From: Amycolatopsis mongoliensis
Lineage (GTDB): Bacteria > Actinomycetota > Actinomycetes > Mycobacteriales > Pseudonocardiaceae
Direction of reading: 5' to 3'
DNA: 64,000 nucleotides
Assembly: GCF_030285665.1 (NCBI RefSeq)
Contig: NZ_CP127295.1
Span: forward strand, 3,534,001-3,598,000
Both the position numbers and the translations under genes were made by a program. The notes below the pieces were generated by a model. That model saw only the letters and a program-made list of their open reading frames with translations. It did no database searches and had not been told where the DNA came from. Shown here piece after piece: positions 17,433-27,041 of the stretch. The first letter of the stretch is position 1. Each line of letters begins with the position of its first letter.

Positions 17433-18356
17433 ATGGTCCCATCCGAGAACCTACCCGTGGACGTTCGCTCCGGTGTGGACGCGCCGGAGACCGAGCCGCG
17501 GGCCACGCCCGCGGAGGAAGCGGTCGAGGTACTCGACTGGTCGCCATTCGGCCGGATCGTGCCGATCCTGGCCGCGTCACCCGGGGCCGGAGCCACGAGT
17601 GCCGCTGTCGCGATCGCCGACGCACTTCAGCTGGCGGGGCGCTCGGTTCTGCTTGTCGACGCAGGCGATCCGGTTCGTTCCGGATTGGGACGCGCAGCGC
17701 GGGCAGACGGGCCACGACGGACCGGGCCTGGCCTGGCAGCCGGCATTCGGTTTTCCCGGCGTGCCCGCACAGTCCTGGCGCGCCTCGACGTAGCGGAGAC
17801 CACTGGAGAGCCGGTGTTGTTTCCGCCGCCTCCGTACTGGCATCCCGGCGGCAGCCGCAGTGTCGACGTGACGGTGGTCGACATCGGCCACGATCCCTGG
17901 CGGCTCGCGACCGACCCCGCACTCGGGCCGGGACAGTGGCTGCGCGTCGGCAGCCCGTCACCGATTCCCGCACTGGTGGTACGGCCCACGGTGCCCGGAC
18001 TTGCACACGCGGAACAGGTCCTGGCCCGCCTGGCCCCGTGGGTGCGTGTGGGCGCGGTCACCCCGCCCACACAGCTGCTCGTCGTCGGGGCTCGCCGCTG
18101 GCCGAAAGGGGTCGCGGGCACCGCAGGGCGCCGCACCAGCGTCCTGCTACCCGACGCGGTGTTCTTTCCCCACAACCGGGAGATCGCCACCCACGGCATC
18201 ACCGCAGAGGTGACACCCGCTTCGCTGCGGACGCCGGCCGACCGCCTCCTTCGTTCCTGGCGGGTGCTGCCGCAGCGGACACGCCGCCTACACCTTCGAT
18301 GGGCATCTCCTGCTGGTGGGCGTGAGGGCCGTGTGGCCGAGCGCGACACCGGCTGA
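17433..18356 (+). CDS. ParA/MinD-like ATPase of the conjugation operon
   Basis: A 307-residue protein with a P-loop of the ParA/MinD type in ASPGAGATSAAVAIADAL (about residues 50-67). The usual lysine-threonine pair of a Walker A is replaced by AT, so ATP binding may be weakened. A switch-like strand VTVVDIGHD follows near 150. Related proteins lead actinobacterial type IV secretion operons and may position the apparatus. The start is ATG 17433 with GGGGAGG upstream. It is the first gene behind the strong promoter at 17255. The ParA label rests on the loop and fold order; no ParB partner is adjacent. Confidence 0.65.
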   Translation: MVPSENLPVDVRSGVDAPETEPRATPAEEAVEVLDWSPFGRIVPILAASPGAGATSAAVAIADALQLAGRSVLLVDAGDPVRSGLGRAARADGPRRTGPGLAAGIRFSRRARTVLARLDVAETTGEPVLFPPPPYWHPGGSRSVDVTVVDIGHDPWRLATDPALGPGQWLRVGSPSPIPALVVRPTVPGLAHAEQVLARLAPWVRVGAVTPPTQLLVVGARRWPKGVAGTAGRRTSVLLPDAVFFPHNREIATHGITAEVTPASLRTPADRLLRSWRVLPQRTRRLHLRWASPAGGREGRVAERDTG

Positions 18357-18406
18357 GCCCATCCCGCTGCCCAGCTGAGTAGAACTTCAACGCCCTCCCA
18401 CTTGAC

Positions 18407-18429
18407 CCGCCTGACGTGACGTCGGGCGG
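18407..18429. repeat. hairpin between the ParA-like and VirB2-like genes
   Basis: Arms CCGCCTGACGT and ACGTCGGGCGG with a single-base loop and one mismatch. It lies 18 bp before the next start codon and may be an attenuator or processing site. Confidence 0.4.
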
Positions 18430-18447
18430 TGCGATGTGGAGGGCGCG

Positions 18448-18738
18448 ATGTCCGCGCACAGTGTCATCGACTGGCTCGGCCAGATTCCCAACCCGACACC
18501 GGTGCAGCCCACCGTCGGTGGCGACAAGATCCTCGGGCTGCTCAACAACGTCAAGTGGGGCGCGGGTGTTGCCCTCGTCTTCGGCTTCTTCGTCGGGCTG
18601 ATCGTCTGGGCCGGTGGCCGCTGGGTCGACCATCACCGGGCCGGGAAAGTCGGCGTCGTCATGATGCTCTGCGCCGTCGCCGGCGCGATTCTCTACGGCA
18701 TCGGCTGGTCGCTGATCAACAGCTTCGCGGGCGGCTGA
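18448..18738 (+). CDS. small two-helix membrane protein, VirB2/pilin-like (DUF6112 type)
   Basis: A 96-residue protein with two membrane helices (about 37-56 and 68-90) joined by a short basic loop, RWVDHHRAGK. That topology is shared by VirB2/TrbC pilins and by the small DUF6112 proteins of actinobacterial conjugation operons. The start ATG 18448 has GGAGGG upstream; another ATG 12 nt earlier is less well placed. It lies between the ParA-like and VirB8-like genes. A structural role in the transfer channel is inferred. Confidence 0.65.
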   Translation: MSAHSVIDWLGQIPNPTPVQPTVGGDKILGLLNNVKWGAGVALVFGFFVGLIVWAGGRWVDHHRAGKVGVVMMLCAVAGAILYGIGWSLINSFAGG

Positions 18739-18741
18739 GCC

Positions 18742-19557
18742 ATGTTCACTACCACGGAATCGCCGCACGCTCGCCGGCGACCGCGCCGCCTGATCATCGT
18801 CGCCGTCCTGCTCGTCGTAGTGGTCGCCGTGGTGCTGGTTGCCCGACAGGCAACGGTACCACCGTCGTCCCCTACGGCAGCGACTCCGCCCGGCGTTGCA
18901 CCCTCACCGACACCCACAGCGCCGGTCGACGAGGCCGCCGCGCTGGCGACCCGGCCCATGCTGACCCTGCCGCCCGAGGCAGCCCTGCCGCATGAACTCA
19001 CCACCGCCACGGCCGGACCGCCGATCACCGTCCCGCGACCGGCCCCGATCGCCAACCGCGTGCTCTCCGACGGGTTCCCAGCCACCGCGGAAGGCGCGCT
19101 TGGCTGGCTGACCGATTTCAACGAGACGGCGCTGCGCGGTGGCGACCCGGCCACCTACGCGCGGGCCTACGGCGAAGCTGCACTCCCGCACGCCCCGTCC
19201 CTGCAAGGCAGCGGGCCGCTCGCGCTGCTGACCTCGTTCCGCAACGAAGCCGGCATTCGCCCCGGTGAGCTCACGCCCGGCCTGACGGTGACCTACGACG
19301 TGTCCCAGGGCTTGATCAAGGGCACCGCCGAGGGCGGGCGGTTCGCGGTGGTGTGCACGCTCGGTCAGCTGAGCTTCGACTACCAGGGCCAGAGCACGAG
19401 CATGGGCATCGGCGACTGCCAGGCCCTGCGCTGGACCGGGTCCGCCTGGCGCATCGCTCCCGGCGCCCGTGCGGCCTACGCCGCCTGCGCGTGGCCGGGC
19501 AGCGCCGAATCGGTCGCGGCCGGCTACCGGCCGCTGAACCGGGACGGTGCCCGGTGA
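18742..19557 (+). CDS. VirB8/TcpC-like conjugation membrane protein
   Basis: A 271-residue protein with a basic cytoplasmic start, one membrane helix (about 17-35), a Pro/Thr linker and an extracytoplasmic domain from about 105 containing two cysteines likely to pair. This is the topology of VirB8/TcpC, which nucleates the secretion channel. It starts 3 nt after the pilin-like gene, and its stop overlaps the next GTG start (GTGA). Sequence similarity to VirB8 cannot be confirmed by eye; the assignment rests on topology and operon position. Confidence 0.6.
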   Translation: MFTTTESPHARRRPRRLIIVAVLLVVVVAVVLVARQATVPPSSPTAATPPGVAPSPTPTAPVDEAAALATRPMLTLPPEAALPHELTTATAGPPITVPRPAPIANRVLSDGFPATAEGALGWLTDFNETALRGGDPATYARAYGEAALPHAPSLQGSGPLALLTSFRNEAGIRPGELTPGLTVTYDVSQGLIKGTAEGGRFAVVCTLGQLSFDYQGQSTSMGIGDCQALRWTGSAWRIAPGARAAYAACAWPGSAESVAAGYRPLNRDGAR

Positions 19558-20978
19558 GCCCGCTGGATCTGCTCGATTCGCTGGGCGGCCTCGCTGGCAA
19601 GGCGGTCGGCGCGACCGCGGCGGGCGTCTTCGAGCCGCTTATGAAGGCCACCTGGGCGTCGGCCTTGTTCATCCTGCGGACCGCCTTCGAACTTGTCGAC
19701 CAGTTCTCGATCTTCACCGTCTCCACCACGGACGGGCCGGTCTCGGTGCTGTGGCCGATGACGCTGTGGATCTCCGGGGTCATCGCGCTGGGGATGTTCT
19801 TCTGGCAGATCATCACCACTGTTCTGCACGGCGGCCGCGGCTTCGTCCGCCTGATCACCGGACCGATTCAGTACGGCATCGCTCTCGCGGTGACCGTCGG
19901 TGTGGTCGCGGCGTTCCTCGCTGCCGCTGACGGCCTGACCGAAGCGATCCTGTCGACCGGGCTGCGGGTGGGGAACTTCCGCGACGCGCTGAACATGACC
20001 GGCTTCACCGACGCCCTGTCCGATGAGGTCAAGAACATCGTGCTCGGCCTGGCCGGCACCTTCGGGGTGATCCCGGCCGGGCTGGGGTTCGCGTTCGAGG
20101 CGGTGTTCCGCGAGGCAGCGATCTATGTCGTGGTCGCGACGATCCCCATCGCCGCTGCGGGATTGGTGGCGGAGGTGACCGCGCGGTGGTACTGGAAAGT
20201 CGTCCGCTGGGGCCTGGTCGCGATCGTGATGAAGCCCGCCTTGGCGTTCGTGCTGGTGCTGGCGGTCGCGATCGTCGGCGGCGCACAAGGGCTGTCCGGG
20301 CTGCTGGCCGGCATCGGGGTGCTGTTTCTCGCGCTGTTTGTGCCCCTGGTGCTGTTCAAGCTGTTCGCGTTCGTCGACCCCGACTCCGACCCGCAGGGCG
20401 TGTTCCGGGACAAGCTTGCCGATGCCGGTTTGGACTCCTACGGCGCTAACAGCATCGCCGGTCGCGCAGCGGGCGCGTTCGGGAACATGGCCCGCAAAGA
20501 CCTAAAAAACAAGGGCAACGACGGTGACGGCGACTACGGCGATAGCCAGGAGCAGGCGAACGTCGATCGCTTCGACCAAGCTGCCGCTGACGACGACACG
20601 ACCACCGGGCTGTCTGACTCGACGGGTGATGAGCACGCACCTGACGGGACGGACGATGCCGCCACGACGCCCTCCGGCAACGCGGCCGACGCCGACGCTG
20701 ACGCGGCTGGCAGCGGCGACGCAAAGGACTCCGGAACCGACCCGGCAGCCGAGAAGACGGAGCCGCCGACACCCGAAACCGGCGATACCGGCGGAGTGAG
20801 CGCAGCCGGGCCTGCCGCCGACGATGACGACGGCAGCGGCGAGTTGCCACCATCCGACCCAGGAGGAGATACCGGGCCACCGACACCGCCGGTCCCGAAA
20901 CCCGAGGGCGGGCCGCCGGATGACGGCGGCGGTGGTGCTGCTGCGGGCGAGGCCGAGGAAGCGGCGGTGCTGCTGTGA
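19554..20978 (+). CDS. VirB6/TrbL-like polytopic conjugation protein
   Basis: A 474-residue protein. The first 280 residues form a polytopic membrane domain with at least six helices, including WPMTLWISGVIALGMFFWQI, the pattern of TrbL/VirB6 inner-membrane channel proteins. The last 190 residues are an acidic, Ala/Asp/Pro-rich disordered tail. The GTG start overlaps the previous stop, and the stop overlaps the next GTG start, so it is translationally coupled on both sides. It would form the membrane channel of the type IV secretion system. Confidence 0.8.
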   Translation: MSPLDLLDSLGGLAGKAVGATAAGVFEPLMKATWASALFILRTAFELVDQFSIFTVSTTDGPVSVLWPMTLWISGVIALGMFFWQIITTVLHGGRGFVRLITGPIQYGIALAVTVGVVAAFLAAADGLTEAILSTGLRVGNFRDALNMTGFTDALSDEVKNIVLGLAGTFGVIPAGLGFAFEAVFREAAIYVVVATIPIAAAGLVAEVTARWYWKVVRWGLVAIVMKPALAFVLVLAVAIVGGAQGLSGLLAGIGVLFLALFVPLVLFKLFAFVDPDSDPQGVFRDKLADAGLDSYGANSIAGRAAGAFGNMARKDLKNKGNDGDGDYGDSQEQANVDRFDQAAADDDTTTGLSDSTGDEHAPDGTDDAATTPSGNAADADADAAGSGDAKDSGTDPAAEKTEPPTPETGDTGGVSAAGPAADDDDGSGELPPSDPGGDTGPPTPPVPKPEGGPPDDGGGGAAAGEAEEAAVLL

Positions 20979-22483
20979 GCACCGCTACCCGGATCTACAA
21001 AGGACTGTCCCGCCGAGAGCGGGCAGGCTGGATCATCGGGCTGACACCCGTGCAGGCGTTCGTGTGCGTCGGGCTCGCCGTCCCGGTGATTCTCGCGCTG
21101 GCCGCCGGACGTTTCGGCCAAGCCTTGGTGCTGGGCGGGTTCTGCGGCACAGCGGCGGCCCTGGTCGTGGTGCCGGTCCGTGGCCGTCCGGCGCTGCGGT
21201 GGCTGGGACATCTGCTTCTCTACCGGGTCGGGATCGCGTTGGGCTGGTCGCGGTGGCAGTCGCGCGCGGTCACCGGCCAGACCGCCGATCTCGATGAGCC
21301 GGATCTGCCCGGTGTGCTGGCTCGGCTGCGGTTTCCCGACGGACCACCGCTGAGAGATGTGGGCCGGGTGTGCCTGATCCACGACACCGGCGAGGGCAGG
21401 TGGGGCGCCACCGCCCGCCTCACTCACGCCGGGGTCGGGATGCTCTCCGACGTCCAGTGCGAACGGCTGGCCAACCGGCTCGGGAACCTGCTGCTCTCGA
21501 TCGGGCACCGCGAGGTCATCGGCCGGATGAGCCTGCTGGTGCGCACCATTCCCGACGACGGCGCTGACTACCAGGCCTGGCGCGCCGACCACGACGTCCC
21601 GGATGCCCCCACGCTCGCGCGCCAGGCGACCGCAGAGCTGGACCGGCTGGTCGGGGCAGTGTCGGTCCGGCACGAAGTGTTCGTCACCCTCTCCGGAACC
21701 GAAGACGCCCTCCGCCGCCCGGCCGCCGCGGCCGGAGGCGGGGTCGCCGGACGGGCCGCGGTGCTCTACCGCGTGCTGGACGGACTCGAGGACAAGCTCA
21801 AATCCCTGGGCGCCACCGGCGTGAAGTGGCTCTCGGGCACGGAGCTGGCGGTGGCGATCCGCACCGGGTTCAACCCGGCCACCGCCGCCGGTCTGGCGGC
21901 GCGCCGCCATCGCGCGGGCAACGAGGAGGGTGTCCGCTGGGCTACGGCCGGGCCGGTGCACGCACCAGCACCCTCGGCGCGGGCGTACTACCACGACGGC
22001 TTCGCCACCGTGTCCTACTCGGTGCTGATGCCCGAGGCCGGAACGGTGTTCGGGTCACTCGGCGGGCTGCTGGCGGTCAAGACCGCCGGCGAGCGCCGCA
22101 GCGTGGCCATCCACTACGAGACCCTGTCGCAGCATCGGTCCCGCAAGGCTGTGCGCCGGCTGCGGTTCCGCACCGGTGTGGTGCGGGACTGGAAATCCTC
22201 GAAGGGTTTCAACTCCGGCGCCGCGGAGGCCAGGGAGGCGGGCGGGGCGCGGGCGCAGGAGCACGCGGTCGCGGCCGGGCACGGGATCGTCCGGTTCGCC
22301 GTCGCCGCCGCAGTCACGATCCCGGAGACGTGGAACGTCGAGGACCATGCGGCCAAGCTGGAGAACGACATCGCCGGCCGGTTCCAGCTACTGCGGATGG
22401 AACTGGCCCAGGATGCGGGGTTCGTCGCCGCCGTCCTGCCGGTCGGAGTGGGGCTGCCCCGGCTGCGTGGCGGTGCGTCGTGA
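20975..22483 (+). CDS. SCO6880/PrgI-like component of the type IV secretion system
   Basis: A 502-residue protein with two N-terminal membrane helices (about 18-62) resembling PrgI/VirB3, followed by a long cytoplasmic domain similar in layout to the N-terminal part of VirB4. It belongs to the SCO6880 family of actinobacterial conjugation proteins by size, order and N-terminal motif (RIYKGLSRRERAGWIIGLTP). It is coupled by overlap to the VirB6-like gene upstream and the VirB4 gene downstream. It probably links the ATPase to the membrane channel. Confidence 0.8.
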   Translation: MSTATRIYKGLSRRERAGWIIGLTPVQAFVCVGLAVPVILALAAGRFGQALVLGGFCGTAAALVVVPVRGRPALRWLGHLLLYRVGIALGWSRWQSRAVTGQTADLDEPDLPGVLARLRFPDGPPLRDVGRVCLIHDTGEGRWGATARLTHAGVGMLSDVQCERLANRLGNLLLSIGHREVIGRMSLLVRTIPDDGADYQAWRADHDVPDAPTLARQATAELDRLVGAVSVRHEVFVTLSGTEDALRRPAAAAGGGVAGRAAVLYRVLDGLEDKLKSLGATGVKWLSGTELAVAIRTGFNPATAAGLAARRHRAGNEEGVRWATAGPVHAPAPSARAYYHDGFATVSYSVLMPEAGTVFGSLGGLLAVKTAGERRSVAIHYETLSQHRSRKAVRRLRFRTGVVRDWKSSKGFNSGAAEAREAGGARAQEHAVAAGHGIVRFAVAAAVTIPETWNVEDHAAKLENDIAGRFQLLRMELAQDAGFVAAVLPVGVGLPRLRGGAS

Positions 22484-24018
22484 GCAGGCGCGCGAGCGAA
22501 CGGACCGCCGCGGAACTGCTCGCCACCTTCGGACCTGCGGTCAGCACTCGCCCACCCGGACCTCGGCGTCCGGACGGCCGTAGTGCTCGCCTGAACCAGC
22601 GGGCCGCGCCGCGGCGTGGGTTCGCCCGGCCGGGGTATGGGTGGTCGCCGGTGGCGGCGCCGCTGCAGGTGTATCAGGCCGGCACGCACGAGATCGGCGG
22701 GTTGTTCCCGCTGCTGGCGGCGAGCCCGCTGCCGGCGGTCGGGGCGCGGATGGGCTACGACGTGCACTCCGGTGGCGCGTTCTACCTGCACCCGGTCGAG
22801 TTCGTCCTGCGCTCGATCTGCACCAACCCGAACATGGTCCTGTTCGGCGAGCCCGGCCGAGGTAAGTCCTCGACGGTGGTGGCGTTTCTGCTGCGGATGA
22901 TGCTCACCGGCGTCCGTACCCTGATCTCCGGCGACGTCAAAGGCGAATACACCCCGCTGCTGCACGCTTTGGGTGTCACGCCGATCATGCTCGGCCGGGG
23001 CAGTAGCGCCCGCCTCAATGCCCTCGACCTGGGCCCGCTCGCTGCGCGCTGGGATGTCTGGTCGACCGAGCGGCAACGTGACGAGCTCGACGGGGTCCTG
23101 GGCCGGTGGGTGCAGCTGCTGGTCGCGCTGGCCGAAGCGCAGGGCTACCGGCCCACCGTCACCGACGAGGCCGCGCTCTCGGCGGTGCTGCGGCAGCTGC
23201 TGGGTGTTCGCGACGGCTACACCCAGCTCACGCCGATCACCATTCCCGACGTCCACCGGATGCTGTCGGACCCGGATGAGCAGCTGTGGCAGAGCCTGCG
23301 CTTCGCCGGCCGCCGCCAGTTCCTCGACCACCTCCGGTCCATCACCGACGCCCTGGCCAATCTGATCTCCGGCCCGCTGGCGGGGTTGTTCGACGCCCCC
23401 ACCAACTTCACCGTCGACTGGAACGCCCCCATCCAGAGCCTGGACCTCTCCCGGCTACGTACCCGCGGCGACCAGGCCGTCGCCGTCGCGCTGACCTGCC
23501 TGGGCTCGTGGTCCTCGTTGGCCACGGATCTGCAGGAGGACGGGGAGCTGCGGATCGTCGTCCGTGACGAGATCTGGCGGCAACTGAGGCTCGGGCTGCG
23601 CGCGGTCCAGGCGGTCGACAGTGAACTTCGGCTCTCGCGCGCGGAACGCAAGATCCAGATCCTGGTCAGCCACAAGCCCGGCGACTTCCTCTCCGTCGGC
23701 GCCACGGGCTCACAAGAGGTCGCCATCGCCCGGGATTTGCTGGCCCTGTGCTCGATTCGTGTCCTGCTTGGACAGTCGACTCGTGTGGCGAGTGAGCTGG
23801 CCGATGTCCTTGCACTGTCGGACAAGGAGCACGACGCCACGACGGGGTGGGCCAACGACCGGCAAGGCCGCGCGCTGTGGAAGATCGAGAACCGGACTGG
23901 GCTCAAAGTTCAGACGGTGCTCAGCCGGATCGAGCGGGAGATCTTCGACACGAACTCTCAACTTGTCTCGAAGCCGAACCGGTTACCGAGTAACGACGTT
24001 GCGGCGATGCCATCATGA
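22480..24018 (+). CDS. VirB4-like conjugation ATPase
   Basis: A 512-residue ATPase. The Walker A is FGEPGRGKSS (Lys129), and the region after it (TLISGDVKGEYTPLLHALG) is typical of VirB4/TraC and HerA-like motors. The acidic strand LRIVVRDEIW is the likely Walker B, and ILVSHKPGD is a sensor-like motif near 397. It powers pilus assembly or DNA transfer at the membrane. The GTG start at 22480 overlaps the preceding stop; the open frame extends much further upstream but only as a shadow. Its length is below that of full VirB4 because the N-terminal half is supplied by the SCO6880-like gene. Confidence 0.88.
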   Translation: MSRRASERTAAELLATFGPAVSTRPPGPRRPDGRSARLNQRAAPRRGFARPGYGWSPVAAPLQVYQAGTHEIGGLFPLLAASPLPAVGARMGYDVHSGGAFYLHPVEFVLRSICTNPNMVLFGEPGRGKSSTVVAFLLRMMLTGVRTLISGDVKGEYTPLLHALGVTPIMLGRGSSARLNALDLGPLAARWDVWSTERQRDELDGVLGRWVQLLVALAEAQGYRPTVTDEAALSAVLRQLLGVRDGYTQLTPITIPDVHRMLSDPDEQLWQSLRFAGRRQFLDHLRSITDALANLISGPLAGLFDAPTNFTVDWNAPIQSLDLSRLRTRGDQAVAVALTCLGSWSSLATDLQEDGELRIVVRDEIWRQLRLGLRAVQAVDSELRLSRAERKIQILVSHKPGDFLSVGATGSQEVAIARDLLALCSIRVLLGQSTRVASELADVLALSDKEHDATTGWANDRQGRALWKIENRTGLKVQTVLSRIEREIFDTNSQLVSKPNRLPSNDVAAMPS

Positions 24019-25139
24019 GGCCCCACGGGATGCTCGCTGGCGTGGCCAGCGCTCTGGTCGCGGTGGTGGTGCTGCCGATCCTGGCTCTGGCCTTGCTGAT
24101 CGGACCCGCGGCGACCGCGACGATCGTCCAGCTGGGCGGCTGCGAACAGGGCGGTCCTGGTGGCGGCTCGGTCGTGATCGACCGCCAGCAGCTGGGTGCC
24201 GGCGAGATGGACATCGCCCGCACCATCGTCGACGTCGTCCAGCAGCGCCGGCTGCCCCGGCGGGCCGCAGTCCTCGCGACCGCCACCGGCATCGTCGAGT
24301 CCGGGCTGCGCAACCTCGACTACGGCGACCGCGACTCGCTCGGGGTGTTCCAGCAACGCCCGAGCCAGGGGTGGGGCACCCGCGAGCAGATCCTCAACCC
24401 CGTGTACGCCACCGGCAAGTTCCTCGACGCCCTGATCGCCTTGCCCGGCTGGGACACCATGGCCCCGGGCCGGGCTGAGCAGGCGGTGCAGCGCAGCGGC
24501 TTCCCCGATCGTTACGCTCCGCGCGAACCGGCCGCCGTCGCGATCGTGGATCGGTTCTGGACGGGGCCGGACAACCCGACCCCGCCGGTAGCGCCCGGCG
24601 GCGGCACCGAGGCAGTGCAGGCGAAGGCGCTGTGCCCGGACCAGGGCGGATCCGACGTCCCCCGCGACCCGGGCCAGATCGACCCGAAGAAGCTGCCACC
24701 CGGGTTCACGCTGCCGGACGATGTCCGCCAGCGTGCCGCGGTCGGCTTCGCCCTGGGCCAGCTCGGCAAACCGTACGTGTGGGGCGCGAAAGGCCCGAAC
24801 TCCTACGACTGCTCAGGGCTGATGCTCGCCTCCTGGGCCGCCGCCGGAGTCGGAATCCCCGCCGGCACCGTCAGCCAGGTCCACGCCGGGCACGCCGTCA
24901 CCTCAATCCAGCAGGTCCAACCCGGCGACCTGCTGTTCATTCCCGGTTCGCTCGGCACCGCTCGCGTGCCGCGGCACGTGGGGATGTACGCCGGACACGG
25001 CCTGATCGTCGACGCCTACGACACCGACACCGGCGTCATCCTCGAACCCCTCTCCGCATGGACCTCGAAGATCGTCGCGATCCGCCGGATCGCCGACCCC
25101 AGCTCGCCCTCCCCGCCACCGGGAGGGAGCCCACTCTGA
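24015..25139 (+). CDS. VirB1-like cell-wall hydrolase: lytic transglycosylase-like plus NlpC/P60
   Basis: A 374-residue protein that opens the cell wall for the transfer channel. One N-terminal membrane helix (about 7-35) anchors it outside. A lysozyme-like domain (about 65-180) has the glutamate of ATGIVESGL and the motif DSLGVFQQRPSQGWGT. A C-terminal NlpC/P60 domain has catalytic Cys in YDCSGL and His in RHVGMYAGHG. Both catalytic sets appear intact. The ATG overlaps the VirB4 stop (ATGA). Two-domain hydrolases at this place are standard in actinobacterial and Gram-positive conjugation operons. Confidence 0.9.
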   Translation: MRPHGMLAGVASALVAVVVLPILALALLIGPAATATIVQLGGCEQGGPGGGSVVIDRQQLGAGEMDIARTIVDVVQQRRLPRRAAVLATATGIVESGLRNLDYGDRDSLGVFQQRPSQGWGTREQILNPVYATGKFLDALIALPGWDTMAPGRAEQAVQRSGFPDRYAPREPAAVAIVDRFWTGPDNPTPPVAPGGGTEAVQAKALCPDQGGSDVPRDPGQIDPKKLPPGFTLPDDVRQRAAVGFALGQLGKPYVWGAKGPNSYDCSGLMLASWAAAGVGIPAGTVSQVHAGHAVTSIQQVQPGDLLFIPGSLGTARVPRHVGMYAGHGLIVDAYDTDTGVILEPLSAWTSKIVAIRRIADPSSPSPPPGGSPL

Positions 25140-25184
25140 TGAACCCCGTGGCGTTGCCCTCCCGCTGTCCGGGAGGAGCGGCCG

Positions 25185-27041
25185 ATGCCGCGCACACGCA
25201 CCGACACACTCAACCTCGACCGCGACGTCGCACTGATGGGCCTCGCGATCGCCGCCCTGGCGATCCTCTGCAGCCTCGGAGCGATCGTCGTCACCGCCGC
25301 CGTCCTGGTCACCGGCTTCCACACCGGTAGCTGGGCGTGGCCGCCGATCACCGCGTGGCCGGGCTTCGCCCTGACAGTCGCCTTCCACGCTGCTGATCCC
25401 GGGCCGGCCCTGCCGGTCCCGTGGTCGGGCGCGGTCAGCGACCACCAGCTGGCGTTCTACATCTGGTTCACCACGATCACTATGCTCGCCGCCGGCCTCA
25501 CCGTGGGCGCCGCGATCCCGGTCTGGCGCCGGGTGGCACCGTCTGATGCCGGCCACGCCACCCGCCGCGAGATGACCAGAATCTTGTCGGTCGAGGCTGC
25601 GCGCAAGACCGCGGTGTGGACTCGCGGTGACCTCACCGACGAGCAACGCCGGACCGCGCCGGTCGAACAGATCGCGGTACCGCTGCACCGCGGGCCGCGA
25701 CGCCAGCAGCTGGTGACGTCGCTGGAGACCCCGACCGGGACGATCGCCCCGACCCGCTCGGGCAAGTCGCGGACGGATCTGGTGCACAAGGCCCTCGCGG
25801 CGCCGGGTGCGCTGATCGCGTCGACGACGAAGAACGATCTCGCCGAGTGGTGTCTGCTGGCCCGCACCCGCCCCCCGGGGGCCGGGCCGGTACTGGTGAT
25901 CGACGCCACCGGCACCCTTTCCTGGCCGGCGCATGCCCGCTGGTCCCCGGTTACCGGCTGCGCTGACCCGGCCGTCGCACTGCGGCGGGCGGAGACGCTG
26001 ATCGAGGCGTCCTCGCTCGGGCTGGAGAATGTCGGCGGCAACGACGCGGTGTTCCGCGGCCGCGCGACGATCGTCATGCAGGCGTATCTGCTCGCCGCCG
26101 CAAACCATCACCGCACGGTCGATCATCTCGTGCGGTGGTCGATCGCCAAACCTGCCGACCGGGAACCGGTCGAGCTGCTGGAGCAGCAGTATCCGCAGCT
26201 GGCGCAGAACCTGGAGTCGGAGATCGGGATGGTCGCCGAGACCTCCGACGCGGTCTGGATGAGCGTGCGGCGGGCGATCGAGCCGTTCATGAACCCGGCC
26301 ATCCGCCACTTCGCCACTCCGAGCCCGGGTGAGGAACTGGACATCGACGAGTTCCTGCGCCGCCGGGGCAGCCTGTTCATCGTCGCCGGGGAACACCAAG
26401 CGCCGCAGGCCCGGTCGGTGCTGACCGCGCTGGTGGAGCAGATCCTCACCACCGCCCAGGACACCGCACTGCGCCGCGAACGCCGCCGGCTGGAACCACC
26501 CGCCACGGCGATCCTGGACGAGTTGTTCGCCGGTACGCCGGTGCCCCGGCTGCCGGCGATCATCGCCGACTCCGCCGGGCGCGGGGTGCTGATCCACTGG
26601 TCCGCGCAGTCGCGCTCCCAGCTCGACGAGCTCTACGGCGAGCCCGGCCGACTGCAGCTGATCGACAACACCCTCACCCTGACCGCGTTCCCCGGGCTCA
26701 AGGACGACAAGACGCTCGAGTGGCTGTCGACGCTGGCTGGGCAGCACCGCCGCCGAACACACCAGCAGCACAGCGACGGACTGTTCAGCGCCGGGCGCGG
26801 CGCCACCGGCGAGGAAACCGTCCCGACACTGCGCGCAGGCGACATCCGCACCCTCGACCGCGGCCGGGTCCTGATCCTGCACGGCAACCTCCGCCCCATC
26901 CTCGGGCACACCGTCGATGTCGAGCAACGACCGGACTGGCCCCAGCTTCAGGCTGACGTCGGCGCGATCCGCTCCGGGAATGCCGCGATCACGCCGGAGG
27001 GCTACCCGCTGATGCTGCCTGCTGTGGGCGATCTGCGATGA
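25185..27041 (+). CDS. type IV coupling protein (TraD/TraG/VirD4-like)
   Basis: A 618-residue ATPase that brings the relaxase-DNA complex to the channel. Two membrane helices lie at about 17-43 and 92-112. Walker A is APTRSGKS (Lys194), and ATAILDELFA around 445 is the Walker B. The GVLIHWSAQSRSQL segment is the conserved arginine or sensor region of coupling proteins. The start ATG 25185 has GGGAGGAG upstream. It is 45 bp after the hydrolase gene and overlaps the DUF4913 start by 4 bp. Confidence 0.88.
   Translation: MPRTRTDTLNLDRDVALMGLAIAALAILCSLGAIVVTAAVLVTGFHTGSWAWPPITAWPGFALTVAFHAADPGPALPVPWSGAVSDHQLAFYIWFTTITMLAAGLTVGAAIPVWRRVAPSDAGHATRREMTRILSVEAARKTAVWTRGDLTDEQRRTAPVEQIAVPLHRGPRRQQLVTSLETPTGTIAPTRSGKSRTDLVHKALAAPGALIASTTKNDLAEWCLLARTRPPGAGPVLVIDATGTLSWPAHARWSPVTGCADPAVALRRAETLIEASSLGLENVGGNDAVFRGRATIVMQAYLLAAANHHRTVDHLVRWSIAKPADREPVELLEQQYPQLAQNLESEIGMVAETSDAVWMSVRRAIEPFMNPAIRHFATPSPGEELDIDEFLRRRGSLFIVAGEHQAPQARSVLTALVEQILTTAQDTALRRERRRLEPPATAILDELFAGTPVPRLPAIIADSAGRGVLIHWSAQSRSQLDELYGEPGRLQLIDNTLTLTAFPGLKDDKTLEWLSTLAGQHRRRTHQQHSDGLFSAGRGATGEETVPTLRAGDIRTLDRGRVLILHGNLRPILGHTVDVEQRPDWPQLQADVGAIRSGNAAITPEGYPLMLPAVGDLR

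Noticed and set aside
19353..19553. Longer N-terminus for the VirB6-like protein
   Set aside because: It would lie wholly inside the VirB8-like gene in a shadow frame; the GTGA overlap at 19554 is the natural junction.
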